Origin: Halomonas caseinilytica
GTDB taxonomy: Bacteria > Pseudomonadota > Gammaproteobacteria > Pseudomonadales > Halomonadaceae
NCBI RefSeq assembly: GCF_001662305.1
Contig: NZ_BDEP01000030.1
Location: forward strand, 1-64,000
Reading direction: 5' to 3'
Length of the DNA: 64,000 nt
Shown here: piece by piece, positions 25,819 through 35,509 of the stretch
Position numbering within the stretch: position 1 is the stretch's first letter
Layout: the number at the start of each line of letters is the position of its first letter
The notes under the pieces: generated by a model
Told to the model about the DNA's origin: nothing
Database searches by the model: none
The model's input: only the letters and a program-made list of their open reading frames with translations
Position numbers and translations under genes: made by a program

Positions 25819-26831
25819 TGCGCGAAGGACAGGGACGACAGGGCATCGGCCAGCGTCTCGAGGCCGAAGATAGTGCGCATCGTGGCACTCATTGCATGGG
25901 CATCCATCTCGATGATGCGGTCGTGCTGCACGGCCGACATCTGACTGGCCACAGGGTCGTTGTGCAGGAAGTCGAGCTTGGCCTCGAGGCTGTCCGCTGC
26001 GTAGCGACGACGATCCATGCGCGCCACCACGATGATGTCGGGATCGGCCTGGGCGATCGATTCCCAGCCGACGGTCGGCCATTCCTCATCGGACTGAATC
26101 ACGTTGCGAATGCCGAGCTTGTCCATCATGTAGCCTGGTGCCCCAAGACGTCCGGCAACATAGGGATCCGAGGATCCATCGGGGGAAGAAAACCAGAAGA
26201 CTGCTGAAACATCGTCCGGAAGATTCAGGCTTCTGGCCGTGGAAATGGCTTTCTTTTCGCGAGATTCCAGGTCATCCACCAGAGCCTTTCCGGCCTGTTG
26301 TACATCGAAAATTGTGGCTAGCTCATGGATACCCTTGTAGATCGAATCGGTGGAAAAGGCCGCAGTGCGTGTGCCATCGCCACCGGTGGCATTGTTCTTG
26401 GTATCGCAGTCGGCCGGCATGATGTAGGTGGCGATACCCAGGTCATGAAACTGGTCGCGAGTCGCCACGCTACCGGTGGGACCGACGTGCCATTCGTACT
26501 GGGCGGCGACGAGTTCTGGCTTCTTGTTCACCACGGCCTCGAAGCTCGGATCATTGTCGGCGATTCGCTCGATATTCGCGTTGATATCGCGGAATTTCGG
26601 CAATACAGGATTGAACCACACTGAGGTACCGACGACCCGGTCTTCCACTCCGAGAGCGTAGAGGATTTCGGTAGCTGATTGACCGATGGTCACCGTGCGT
26701 TCCGGTGCCGAAGAAACATGGATTTCCCGACCGCAATTCATCATCGACAGCGGATATTCGGTAGCGTTGGCCAGGGCCGATGTGGCCGGAATCAACGAGA
26801 GTATTGCCAGAGCCGTGCGAGCGATATCCAT
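25815..26831 (-). CDS. Periplasmic metal/chelate-binding protein (PF01497)
   Basis: 338 aa. A signal peptide (MDIARTALAILSLIPATSALA) is followed by the BtuF/FecB-like fold: CGREIHVSSAPERTVTIGQSATEILYALGVEDRVVG, NPVLPKFRDIN and a central AADCDT.. region. It is clearly not BtuF, which is at 20767. Base composition is visibly lower in GC than its neighbours, so the gene may have a separate history. A Zur-like palindrome is 133 bp upstream, suggesting zinc or zincophore uptake, but iron, cobalt or corrinoid substrates are possible. ATG 26831 is chosen over 26909 because the signal peptide starts there. Confidence 0.85.
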   Translation of the reverse strand: MDIARTALAILSLIPATSALANATEYPLSMMNCGREIHVSSAPERTVTIGQSATEILYALGVEDRVVGTSVWFNPVLPKFRDINANIERIADNDPSFEAVVNKKPELVAAQYEWHVGPTGSVATRDQFHDLGIATYIMPADCDTKNNATGGDGTRTAAFSTDSIYKGIHELATIFDVQQAGKALVDDLESREKKAISTARSLNLPDDVSAVFWFSSPDGSSDPYVAGRLGAPGYMMDKLGIRNVIQSDEEWPTVGWESIAQADPDIIVVARMDRRRYAADSLEAKLDFLHNDPVASQMSAVQHDRIIEMDAHAMSATMRTIFGLETLADALSSLSFAQ

Positions 26832-26963
26832 GCGGTGGTGTCCAGGTAGGATAGGTGATAGGGCCAAACGACGCCTGGAGGTTGCCATGAGTTTCGATGC
26901 GTTTTCCACTCCCGATTCTCGATTTCCTCCGCGCGGACATGGCGGTGTCGGAGCAGTATTGTT

Positions 26964-26985
26964 TAGTTATGTTATAACATAACTA
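26964..26985. promoter_or_regulatory. 22-bp perfect palindrome, Zur-like operator
   Basis: Half-site TAGTTATGTTA is followed directly by its exact complement, giving a core TGTTATAACA. This resembles proteobacterial Zur sites (TGTTAT...ATAACA). It lies upstream of the minus-strand ABC operon and also 40 bp before the promoter candidate of the second riboswitch. Regulation by zinc is inference. Confidence 0.55.
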
Positions 26986-27024
26986 TTTCGGCTGGCAAGC
27001 GAGAGCCACGGCGTGTCACGCCGA

Positions 27025-27054
27025 TTGCGCGGTGTGCTGCCGGTCCTTTAGGAT
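27025..27054 (+). promoter_or_regulatory. Promoter candidate before second riboswitch
   Basis: TTGCGC (27025-27030), 18-bp spacer, TAGGAT (27049-27054), ending a few bases before the leader RNA. Each hexamer matches four of six consensus bases. Confidence 0.35.
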
Positions 27055-27057
27055 ACC

Positions 27058-27262
27058 CGTTCGATGACAGGTGCCCCTGATGGTCAGGGGATAATCGGGA
27101 AGTATGGTGAGGCCTGAGCCGATTCCATCGCTGCCCCCGCAACGGTAATGAAGCGCGATCTGCGAAGACCACTGGCGTTCGCCGGGAAGGTGCAGGTCAT
27201 GACATGGCGCCCTGGCGCATGTCCCTTCGAGCCCGGAGACCGGCCTGTCGTGTCGTGTCATC
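27058..27262 (+). promoter_or_regulatory. Cobalamin riboswitch upstream of chlID-cobB-cobW-cobN
   Basis: The blocks ACAGGTGCCCC, AATCGGGAAGTATGGTGA, GCTGCCCCCGCAACGGTAATG (in parts, 27130-27149) and the B12 box GAGCCCGGAGACCGGCCTG (~27230-27248) appear in order. It controls the corrin-ring synthesis operon. No obvious terminator follows, and the chlID start has a weak ribosome binding site, so translational control is plausible. The stretch 26832-27382 holds only this leader, its promoter and the palindrome. Confidence 0.92.
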
Positions 27263-27382
27263 CCGTAGCGGTGCGGTGGGCACCGAGAGGATCAACATGC
27301 CTGCGATTTTCGATTTCCCCTCCCGGCGGAGACTCCGCCGTGCTGTGCACCTTGCGTCCGTCCGTTCTCGATCGGCGGCGTC

Positions 27383-29131
27383 ATGAGCGGCGTGCCCGAG
27401 TTTCCCTTCGTTGCTGTCGTCGGCCAGCGGGCCTTGAAGACCGCGTTGCTGCTCAACGTCGTCGACCCCCGCATCGGCGGCGTGCTGATCAGCGGCCCCA
27501 AGGGCAGCGCCAAGTCGACCCTGGCCCGGGCGCTGGCGGCGATCCTGCCGGACGATGCCGAAGGTCGTCGTCCACCGCTGGTCACCCTGCCACTGGGGGC
27601 CAGCGAGGAGCGCCTGACCGGAAGCCTGGACCTGCAGCGGGTGCTGGCCGAACGCGAGGCGAGCTTCCAGGAAGGGCTGCTGGCCCGGGCCCACGGTGGC
27701 CTGTTGTACGTCGACGAGGTCAACCTGCTGCCTGACTCGCTGGTCGATCTGCTGCTCGATGTGGCGGCCAGTGGCGTGAACGTCGTCGAGCGCGATGGCA
27801 TCAGCCATTCCCATCCCGCGCGTTTCGGCCTGATCGGCACCATGAACCCCGACGAGGGCGAGCTGCGCCCCCAGTTGCTCGACCGCTTCGGCCTCTGCGT
27901 CGAGCAGGTGGCCACACCCGACGTGGACGAGCGGGTCGCCATCATGCGCCAGCGAGAGGCCTTCGATCACGATCCGCAGGCCTTCGTCGATGCCCACCGA
28001 CACGCGCAGGAGGCACTCACCCGCCGGTTGGCCGAGGCTCGCGAGCGGCTGGCCGGGATCGTGGCCGAGCCTTGGGTCTACGAGCATATCGCCACCCGTA
28101 GCCAGGCCGCTGGCGTCGAGGGACTGCGTGCCGATGTCACCTGGCATCGCGCCGCTCGGGCCCATGCCGCCTGGCACGGCGCGGCGGCGGTCCGCCAGGC
28201 GGATCTGGACGCCGTCGAACCCTGGGTGCTGGCCCACCGCCGCACTACCGCACCCGAGACACCGCCCGAGCAGGGCGGTACGCCGCCGTCCGGCAATGGC
28301 TCGGGCGGAAATACGCCGGGCGCCGGTTCCTCATCCCGTGATCAGGCGTCCGATCCGGCTCCCCAGGGGCAGTGGGGCGCCATGCCGCCGGTGATGCAGC
28401 CGAGCGTCGAGGCGTCTCAGCCAGCGCTGCTGGAGAGCGCCGTTGCGTCCCCGAGGGCCGGGGCGGCCTGCCGCGCATTTGCGTCGTCGAGTCGACGTTC
28501 CGGCCGCCAGGTAGGCCAATGGCGCTCGCGCCACGACCGTCGCGATGTGCGTGATGAGGCACGTCCGGACTGGTTCGCCACCCTGGTCGAGAACCGCGGG
28601 CAATGGCCCTGGCGGCACCTGCGCTATCGCCGGGCGCGTACCGGGCAGCCAATGCTTCACCTCATCCTGCTGGATACGTCCGCATCCACTCTCGGCCGGC
28701 GCCTGCTGGGACAGGCCAAGGGACTGGTCGACCGCCTGTCGCGTCAGGCCTATGCCGCCCGCGAGCAGATCGCGGTGCTGGGCTTCGGCAATGATGGCGT
28801 CGCCACCATCCAGCCACGACGACGTGCGCCCCGGACTCTGCTCGAACGGCTCGACGCCACGCCCGGCGGTGGCGGCACGCCGCTTCGCGAGGCCGTGCAG
28901 CGGGCGGCACGGCTGATCCGCCAATGGCGACGCCAGGATGCTGGGCTGCAGGTGTGCACCTACCTGATCACTGACGGCCGTACCCGCCAACCGCTGGCCG
29001 GTCTGCCGTCGCTCGGCGACTGTGTGGTCGTGGATACCGAGAGCGCTGCCGTGAAGCGCGGTCGAGGCCGCGATCTCGCCCGTCAGCTGGGTGCGGCTTA
29101 TCGACCGCTGACTGGCCTGGAGGCGCCATGA
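27383..29131 (+). CDS. Fused ChlI-ChlD-like chelatase ATPase/vWA subunit
   Basis: 582 aa. Residues ~1-250 form an AAA+ domain: Walker A SGPKGSAKSTLARAL, Walker B LLYVDEVNLLPD, then IGTMNPDEGELRPQLLDRFGL. A Pro/Gly/Ser-rich linker (~285-375) leads to a vWA domain with MIDAS motif DTSAST near residue 433 and GGGGTPL. The fusion resembles BchI/BchD of magnesium chelatase. Beside cobN and in place of CobS/CobT, it probably drives ATP-dependent cobalt insertion into hydrogenobyrinate a,c-diamide. The stop overlaps cobB (ATGA). Confidence 0.88.
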   Translation: MSGVPEFPFVAVVGQRALKTALLLNVVDPRIGGVLISGPKGSAKSTLARALAAILPDDAEGRRPPLVTLPLGASEERLTGSLDLQRVLAEREASFQEGLLARAHGGLLYVDEVNLLPDSLVDLLLDVAASGVNVVERDGISHSHPARFGLIGTMNPDEGELRPQLLDRFGLCVEQVATPDVDERVAIMRQREAFDHDPQAFVDAHRHAQEALTRRLAEARERLAGIVAEPWVYEHIATRSQAAGVEGLRADVTWHRAARAHAAWHGAAAVRQADLDAVEPWVLAHRRTTAPETPPEQGGTPPSGNGSGGNTPGAGSSSRDQASDPAPQGQWGAMPPVMQPSVEASQPALLESAVASPRAGAACRAFASSSRRSGRQVGQWRSRHDRRDVRDEARPDWFATLVENRGQWPWRHLRYRRARTGQPMLHLILLDTSASTLGRRLLGQAKGLVDRLSRQAYAAREQIAVLGFGNDGVATIQPRRRAPRTLLERLDATPGGGGTPLREAVQRAARLIRQWRRQDAGLQVCTYLITDGRTRQPLAGLPSLGDCVVVDTESAAVKRGRGRDLARQLGAAYRPLTGLEAP

Positions 29132-30513
29132 GTGACTTCCGGGATCGTCGAGAAAGTCACCGCGAGACGAGCGCCAGCTGTCCCGCGGTCTTCATCGCAG
29201 CGCCGGCCTCGGGCCAGGGCAAGACCACGGTGACCGCCGCCCTGGCGCGGATGCTGCGTCGTCGGAGCAAGGTGGTGAGGGTCTTCAAGACCGGCCCGGA
29301 TTATCTGGATCCTCGGGTGCTGGCCCAGGCCTCGGGCCGATCGGTCGACCCGCTCGACCTGTGGATGGCCGGCGAGACCTATTGCCGCCGGCGCCTGTTC
29401 GAGGCCGCGCAAGAGGCCGATCTCATCCTGGTGGAGGGCGCCATGGGGCTGTTCGATGGCGAGCCCTCCAGTGCCGACCTGGCGGCGCTGTTCGGCCTGC
29501 CGATGGTCATCGTCATGGACGTCAAGGGCATGGCCCAGACCGCGGCGGCGCTGGTGAGTGGCCTGGTGGGCTTTCGCGACGATATCTGCATTGCCGGCCT
29601 GATCGCCAACGCCTGTGGCTCGGCGCGCCATCGCGAACTGATCGAGGCGGCGTTGCCGGAAAGCGTGCCGCTGCTGGCCGCGATGCCCCGCGATGCCTCC
29701 CTGGCCCTGCCCGAGCGCCACCTGGGGCTGGTTCAGGCCGAGGAGATCCGCGATGACCTGGAAGCACGCTTCGAGGCCGGCGCCGAGGCGCTCGCGGGTG
29801 AAGGGCTGGCCGAGGCCCTGCTGGGCATGGCGCCGGTGACCTTCACCGCGGCGCCAGCCGAGGCAGCGGCACCCCCTCGGTGGCTGGCTGGTCGCACCAT
29901 CGGCGTGGCGCGGGATGCGGCCTTCAGCTTTCTCTACCAGGCCAATCTGGATCTGCTCGAGCGCATGGGCGCGAGCCTGCGCTTCTTCTCGCCGCTTGAG
30001 GATCCCGCTCTGCCGGCCTGCGATGCCCTCTGGTTGCCGGGGGGCTATCCCGAGTTGCATGGCGCGCGGTTGGCGGCCAATGCCGACCTGCATGACGACA
30101 TTCGTCGCGCCTTCGCCGCAGACCTGCCGATCCTGGCCGAATGCGGAGGGCTGCTCTATGCCCTCGACACCCTGACCGATCAGCAGGGCGAGATCCACGC
30201 CATGCTGGGCCTGCTGCCCGGGGCGGGTGCGATGCGCGGGCGACGCGGCTGCCAGGGCATGCAGACTGCCGAGTTGCCCGAAGGCCCGGTGCGCGGCCAC
30301 GCTCATCACCGCTCCCAGGCCAGTGGCACGCCCGAGCCCATCGGCTTCGGTCGGCGCCAGCGCCATCCTGCGCCGGGCGAGGCGATTTACCGGGCGCGAC
30401 GCCTGACGGCGACCTATCTGCACCTGTTCTTCCCCGACAATCCCGTCGCCGTGGCTCGCCTGTTCGGCGCGGACGCGGTCGAGGCCGATTCGATAAAGGA
30501 ATGCCAAGCATGA
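29128..30513 (+). CDS. cobB: Hydrogenobyrinate/cobyrinate a,c-diamide synthase
   Basis: 461 aa glutamine-dependent amidotransferase that amidates the a and c side chains before cobalt insertion. ATP-binding domain: IAAPASGQGKTTVTAALARML, KTGPDYLDP, LVEGAMGLFDG. The C-terminal class I GATase-like domain has LWLPGGYPELHG and catalytic Cys in ILAECGGLLYAL; the His is in TATYLHLFF. ATG 29128 overlaps chlID and the stop overlaps cobW. Confidence 0.93.
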   Translation: MSDFRDRRESHRETSASCPAVFIAAPASGQGKTTVTAALARMLRRRSKVVRVFKTGPDYLDPRVLAQASGRSVDPLDLWMAGETYCRRRLFEAAQEADLILVEGAMGLFDGEPSSADLAALFGLPMVIVMDVKGMAQTAAALVSGLVGFRDDICIAGLIANACGSARHRELIEAALPESVPLLAAMPRDASLALPERHLGLVQAEEIRDDLEARFEAGAEALAGEGLAEALLGMAPVTFTAAPAEAAAPPRWLAGRTIGVARDAAFSFLYQANLDLLERMGASLRFFSPLEDPALPACDALWLPGGYPELHGARLAANADLHDDIRRAFAADLPILAECGGLLYALDTLTDQQGEIHAMLGLLPGAGAMRGRRGCQGMQTAELPEGPVRGHAHHRSQASGTPEPIGFGRRQRHPAPGEAIYRARRLTATYLHLFFPDNPVAVARLFGADAVEADSIKECQA

Positions 30514-31622
30514 AACTCGACAAGATTCCCGCCACGGTGGTGACCGGCTTTCTGGGCAGCGGCAAGACGACCCTGATGGCCGGCATCCTGCGCCAGATCA
30601 CCGGCAAGCGCATCGCCGTCATCGTCAACGAGTTCGGCGAGCAGGATATCGACTCCAGCCTGCTGCGCGGCTGTGCCCTGGGGTGTGACGAGGGCAGTGA
30701 GGAAGCGCGCGCGAGCGCCTTCGACGAGGACGGCGGGATCTTCGAGCTGGCCAACGGCTGCATCTGCTGCACCGTGGAGGAGGAATTCCTGCCGGTGATG
30801 AAGAAGCTGGTGGCCCGTCGCGACGATATCGACCATATCCTGATCGAGACCAGCGGCCTGGCGCTGCCCAAGCCGCTGGTCCAGGCCTTCAACTGGCCGG
30901 AGGTGCGTCAGCACTGCACCGTCGACGCCATCATCACCGTGGTCGACGGCCCTGCCGTGGCGGCAGGCCGCTATGCCAGCGACGTCGACCAGGTGGAGGC
31001 TCAGCGCCGCGCCGACGATAGCCTGGATCACGACCCCAGCCTGCGCGAGCTGCTCGACGACCAGTTGAGCGCCGCCGATCTGGTGCTGGTCAGCAAGAGT
31101 GACCTGCTCTCGGCGGACGAGAGGCAGCGGGTCGAGGCACTGGTCGCCGACAAGGTCCCCGAGTCCGTGAAGACGCTCTTCATCGATCCGAGCCTGGCCG
31201 ACGATCCCGCTCGCCTGGAGGCGCTGATGGGCATCGGCGCGGCCAGCGAAGAGGGCATCGACCGCATCGACAACCATCACGACCGCCATCATGCCGAGGG
31301 GGCCCACCATGACCATGCCCACGACCACTTCGATGGTGTCGTGATCCGCCTGGACGAGGTCGATGCCGAGGCGCTGGAAGCACGCCTCGCCGAGCTCTTG
31401 AAGGCCCACGAGATCTATCGCGCCAAGGGATTCGCGGCGATTCCCGGCAAGCCCATGCGCCGGGTGATCCAGGCCGTCGGTGAGCGCCTGGACGGTTACT
31501 ATGATCGGCTCTGGGCGCAGGACGAGCCGCGCCATACCGAACTGGTCATCATCGGCCGCTCGCTGGATCGTGAGGCGCTGCACGCGACCCTGACGACTGC
31601 CGAGACTGCGACACCCGCCTGA
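30510..31622 (+). CDS. cobW: CobW, COG0523 GTPase metallochaperone
   Basis: 370 aa. The P-loop is GFLGSGKTTL (residues ~13-22), the zinc/cobalt-binding CxCC motif is NGCICCTVEEEF, ETSGLALP and VSKSDLL are the G3 and G4-like elements. A His-rich loop (HHDRHH...HHDHAHDH, ~residues 260-275) would bind more metal. The CobW C-terminal domain follows. It likely supplies Co(II) to the CobN/ChlID chelatase in the cytosol. ATG 30510 overlaps cobB, and the stop abuts cobN. Confidence 0.93.
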   Translation: MKLDKIPATVVTGFLGSGKTTLMAGILRQITGKRIAVIVNEFGEQDIDSSLLRGCALGCDEGSEEARASAFDEDGGIFELANGCICCTVEEEFLPVMKKLVARRDDIDHILIETSGLALPKPLVQAFNWPEVRQHCTVDAIITVVDGPAVAAGRYASDVDQVEAQRRADDSLDHDPSLRELLDDQLSAADLVLVSKSDLLSADERQRVEALVADKVPESVKTLFIDPSLADDPARLEALMGIGAASEEGIDRIDNHHDRHHAEGAHHDHAHDHFDGVVIRLDEVDAEALEARLAELLKAHEIYRAKGFAAIPGKPMRRVIQAVGERLDGYYDRLWAQDEPRHTELVIIGRSLDREALHATLTTAETATPA

Positions 31623-34600
31623 TGCACCTGTTCGCCGCCAAGCCCGGGGGCTTTGTCGACGACGAGGGGATCGTCGACCTGCAACAGAGCCCCGCCGAGG
31701 TCGTGATCCTCTCGGCCGCCGACAGCAGCCTGTCGGCCCTGGCCCAGGCGGTCGAACGCCTGGTCTCGACAGGCGGCGACACGGTGCCATCGGTGCGGCT
31801 TGCCAACTGGATGAATCTGGTCAAGCCCGCTGCCTTCGATCTCTACGAGGACCGCGTGCTGGAGCGTACCCGCCTGGTGATCGTCTCGCTGCTCGGCGGC
31901 AGCGCCTACTGGCGCTATGGCGTCGATCGCCTGCAGGCCTGGGCGGCGGCGGATGCCGATCGGCAACTGATTCTGGTGCCAGGCAGCGACGAGCCCGATG
32001 AGGCCCTGCTGGACGCCTCCAGCGTGCCCGTTGCCGCGGCTCATCGGGTGTGGCGCTATCTCCGCGAAGGTGGTGCCGACAACGCCGAGCAACTGCTGCG
32101 CTTTGTCGCTGCCGAGTGCCTAGGCCGGGATCTGGCCTGGCGCGAGCCCAGGGCGATTCCCTCGGCGCTGCTCTACGATCCCCGTGCAACGAGACGGCAG
32201 GATGCGACGCTCGGCGAGTGGCAGTCACGGCGCGACTCCGGGCGGCCGGTGTGCCTGCTGCTGTTCTATCGCAGCCATCTGCAGGGTGCCAATACCGCGG
32301 TGATCGATGGCCTGATCGAGATACTGCGAGGCCGCGGGCTCGAGCCTCTGGCGGTAGCGGTGGCCTCGCTCAAGGACGACGCCTGCGTGGCCTTCGTCAA
32401 TCATCTCATCGAGCGGACCGGTGCGGCCCTGGTGGTCAACACCACCGGCTTTTCCGTCAACCGCGAGCCGGATGACGCGGATGCCTCGGGCGGTGAGTTC
32501 GACGAGGGGCCGTTCGTCGGCCGGCCGGTGGTCCTGCAGGCGATTCTCGCCAGCAGTACCGAGGAAGACTGGCGCGACAAGGCCGCCGGCCTGCACAGTC
32601 GCGACCTGGCCATGCAGGTCGCACTGCCGGAGATGGATGGGCGTCTCATCACCCGCACGGTGGGCTTCAAGGCTGAGGCTCACTACGACGAGCGCTGCCA
32701 GCTGTCGGTGACCCGCCATCGGTTGCAACCCGAGCGCGCGGCCTTCGTCGCCGAACTGGCGTGGCGTTTCTGTCGTCTGCGCACCACCCCGAATGCCGTG
32801 AAGCGCCTGGCGCTGGTGCTGGCCAACTATCCCAACCGCGACGGCCGCATCGGCAACGGTGTCGGCCTGGATACCCCGGCCTCCACAGTCAAGCTGCTGC
32901 GGGCGTTGGCGGACGCAGGCTACCCGGTGGCGGAGCTGCCCGAGGACGGTGGGGCATTGGTCCGCCGGCTGCAGGACAGCGTGACCAATGATCCGCAATC
33001 GCTGGCCTGGCGGGGGAGCTGGCAGAGCCTCGGCATCGACGACTACCTGGCCTGGTTTCGCACCCTTCCGACCCACCTCCAGGAGGCAGTCTGGCAGCGC
33101 TGGGGAGCACCCGAGGACGATCCGAAGCATCGCCAGGGCCGGCTGTTGATTGCCGGCATCCGTCTCGGCGAGACCTTCGTCGGCATCCAGCCGGCACGGG
33201 ATATCGATGACGGCCCGGACGCCGATCCGACCAGGAGCTACCACGACACCGAGCTGGTGCCGCCCCACAGCTACCTGGCGTTCTATCTGTGGCTGCGCGA
33301 CCACTACCGGGTGGACGCGGTGGTCCACGTCGGCAAGCACGGCAACCTGGAGTGGCTGCCTGGCAAGAGCACCGCGCTGTCCGCCGAGTGCTGGCCGGAC
33401 ATTGTCCTGGGGGCGCTGCCGCACTTCTATCCGTTCATCGTCAACGATCCCGGCGAGGGGGCTCAGGCCAAGCGCCGCAGCCAGGCAGTGATCATCGACC
33501 ACCTGATGCCCCCGCTGGCCAGGGCCGAGCTCTACGGTGACATGGCCGAGCTGGAGACGCTGACCGACGAGTATTACCAGGCGCTGGGCATGGACCCGAA
33601 ACGCGAGGCGCTGTTGCGCGAGCGGATCCTCGAGCACCTCAGGCGCACCGGCATCGACCGGGAACTGGGCCAGGCGGCAGGCGCCGTCGGTGAAGGAAGC
33701 GAGGGTGACGATGAGCGGCTGCTCAACGAGCTCGACACCTACCTGTGCGATATCAAGGAGTCGCAGATCCGCCACGGCCTGCACGTGCTGGGAACCTTGC
33801 CACCGGCGGACAAGCGGGCGGCGACCCTGGTCGCCATTCTGCGGCTGCCGCGGGGCGAGGAACCTCAGCGGCGAGGACTGCTGCATGCCTTGGCCGACGA
33901 TCTGGGGCTGCGCGAACCGGATCAGGCCGGTACTCGCTTCGATCCCCTGGCGGCCGGCGCCGAGCCCTGGCAAGGACCCAAGCCACGGGTGCTGGCCGAT
34001 GGCAGTGAGGCTCCCTGGCGCAGCGCCGCCGACACCCGCGAGCGCCTCGAATGGCTCGCCGAGCGGCTGGTGGCCGAGTACGTGCTCGAGCCGGGTCGCC
34101 TGGACGAGCTGGCCAGGGAGTATCCGGCGACGGCGGCGCTGTGTCGCTACGCCCGCGACGGACTCTGGGCCGCCATGCGCCATGGCGCCGAACGGGAGAT
34201 CGGTGCGCTGCTCGATGGGCTCGACGGACGCTGTGTGCCGCCCGGGCCGAGCGGTGCCCCCAGCCGAGGCCGGCTCGATGTCTTGCCCACGGGGCGCAAC
34301 TTCTTCGGCGTCGATAACCGTTCCGTGCCATCGCCCGCTGCCTGGTCGCTGGGCGAGGCCTCGGCCCAGGCCTTCGTCGAGCGTTACCTGCAGGATCACG
34401 GCGATTATCCGCGTCGGCTGGGGCTGTCCATCTGGGGCACCGCCACCATGCGTACCGGCGGCGACGATATCGCTCAGGCCCTTGCCCTGATGGGGGTGCG
34501 GCCGATCTGGTCGCTGGGTTCGCAGCGAGTGGTCGACGTGGAGGTGATCCCCGGCATGCTGCTGGGACGGCCTCGGGTGGATGTCACCCTGCGGGTGTCC

Positions 34601-35509
34601 GGCTTCTTCCGTGACGCCTTTCCCCACGTCATCCGCCTGTTCGATGCCGCTGTGCGCGCCGTGGCGGCCTACGAGGAGCCGGGTGACGCCAACACCATCC
34701 GTGCGGCGGTCGAGGCGCGCCGTCGTGAGCTAGAGGCCCGCGGCATCGCATCCGAGGCCGCCGAGCGTGAAGCCGGTTATCGCGTGTTCGGCAGTCGGCC
34801 CGGCGAGTACGGCACCGGCCTGGATCGGCGGATCGATGCCCGTACCTGGGAGAATGCCGATGAGCTGGCTGACGCCTATCTCGCTGCCGGCGCCTACGCC
34901 TACGGCCAGTTCCCGGAATCCGGCACCGTTGCCCGGGAGGCCTTTGAACGACAGCTCGAAGGCCTGCAGGCGGTGATGCACAACCAGGACAACCGCGAGC
35001 ACGACATCCTCGACTCCCACGGCTACTACGCCTTCCAGGGCGGCATGGCCAATGCCAGCCGTGCCCTCGGCGGCCAGGCGCCGGCCATCTATCATGGCGA
35101 CCACGCCAACCCGGCTCGGCCGAGAATCCGCACTCTGAAGGAGGAACTGGCGCGCGTGATGCGTTCCCGGGTGCTCAACCCCAAGTGGCTCGAAGCCATG
35201 CGCGAGCATGGCTACAAGGGGGCCTTCGAGATGGCCGCCACGGTGGATTACCTGGTTGCCTACGACGCCACGACCGACCTGGTGGCTGACTATCAGTACG
35301 CCCAGGTGACCGATGCCCTGGTGCTGGACGAGACCAACCAGCGCTTCCTGCGTGAGCACAATGGTGCGGCGCTGGAAGAAATGACGGAGCGACTGGTGGA
35401 AGCGGTCCAGCGCGGCCTGTGGCAAGACGCCGGTGAGCGGGGCGAGGCCCTGCGGGACCTGCTGCTCGAGTTCGACGAGCGTCGGGAGGCAGTGCCCCAT
35501 GGCGGGTAG
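31622..35509 (+). CDS. cobN: Cobaltochelatase large subunit
   Basis: 1295 aa, full length for CobN. It binds hydrogenobyrinate a,c-diamide and Co(II) and inserts the metal with ATPase partners. Blocks: FYRSHLQGANTAVIDGLIE, NYPNRDGRIGNGVGLDTPAS, VVHVGKHGNLEWLPGKS, GLSIWGTATMRTGGDDIAQAL and AMREHGYKGAFEMAATVDYL. It directly follows cobW (TGATG) and overlaps cobG by 11 nt. Homologous to ChlH/BchH. Confidence 0.96.
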   Translation: MHLFAAKPGGFVDDEGIVDLQQSPAEVVILSAADSSLSALAQAVERLVSTGGDTVPSVRLANWMNLVKPAAFDLYEDRVLERTRLVIVSLLGGSAYWRYGVDRLQAWAAADADRQLILVPGSDEPDEALLDASSVPVAAAHRVWRYLREGGADNAEQLLRFVAAECLGRDLAWREPRAIPSALLYDPRATRRQDATLGEWQSRRDSGRPVCLLLFYRSHLQGANTAVIDGLIEILRGRGLEPLAVAVASLKDDACVAFVNHLIERTGAALVVNTTGFSVNREPDDADASGGEFDEGPFVGRPVVLQAILASSTEEDWRDKAAGLHSRDLAMQVALPEMDGRLITRTVGFKAEAHYDERCQLSVTRHRLQPERAAFVAELAWRFCRLRTTPNAVKRLALVLANYPNRDGRIGNGVGLDTPASTVKLLRALADAGYPVAELPEDGGALVRRLQDSVTNDPQSLAWRGSWQSLGIDDYLAWFRTLPTHLQEAVWQRWGAPEDDPKHRQGRLLIAGIRLGETFVGIQPARDIDDGPDADPTRSYHDTELVPPHSYLAFYLWLRDHYRVDAVVHVGKHGNLEWLPGKSTALSAECWPDIVLGALPHFYPFIVNDPGEGAQAKRRSQAVIIDHLMPPLARAELYGDMAELETLTDEYYQALGMDPKREALLRERILEHLRRTGIDRELGQAAGAVGEGSEGDDERLLNELDTYLCDIKESQIRHGLHVLGTLPPADKRAATLVAILRLPRGEEPQRRGLLHALADDLGLREPDQAGTRFDPLAAGAEPWQGPKPRVLADGSEAPWRSAADTRERLEWLAERLVAEYVLEPGRLDELAREYPATAALCRYARDGLWAAMRHGAEREIGALLDGLDGRCVPPGPSGAPSRGRLDVLPTGRNFFGVDNRSVPSPAAWSLGEASAQAFVERYLQDHGDYPRRLGLSIWGTATMRTGGDDIAQALALMGVRPIWSLGSQRVVDVEVIPGMLLGRPRVDVTLRVSGFFRDAFPHVIRLFDAAVRAVAAYEEPGDANTIRAAVEARRRELEARGIASEAAEREAGYRVFGSRPGEYGTGLDRRIDARTWENADELADAYLAAGAYAYGQFPESGTVAREAFERQLEGLQAVMHNQDNREHDILDSHGYYAFQGGMANASRALGGQAPAIYHGDHANPARPRIRTLKEELARVMRSRVLNPKWLEAMREHGYKGAFEMAATVDYLVAYDATTDLVADYQYAQVTDALVLDETNQRFLREHNGAALEEMTERLVEAVQRGLWQDAGERGEALRDLLLEFDERREAVPHGG

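Noticed and set aside
32225-34627. 800-codon open frame antisense to cobN
   Set aside because: High-GC third positions keep antisense frames open; the sense frame is clearly CobN.
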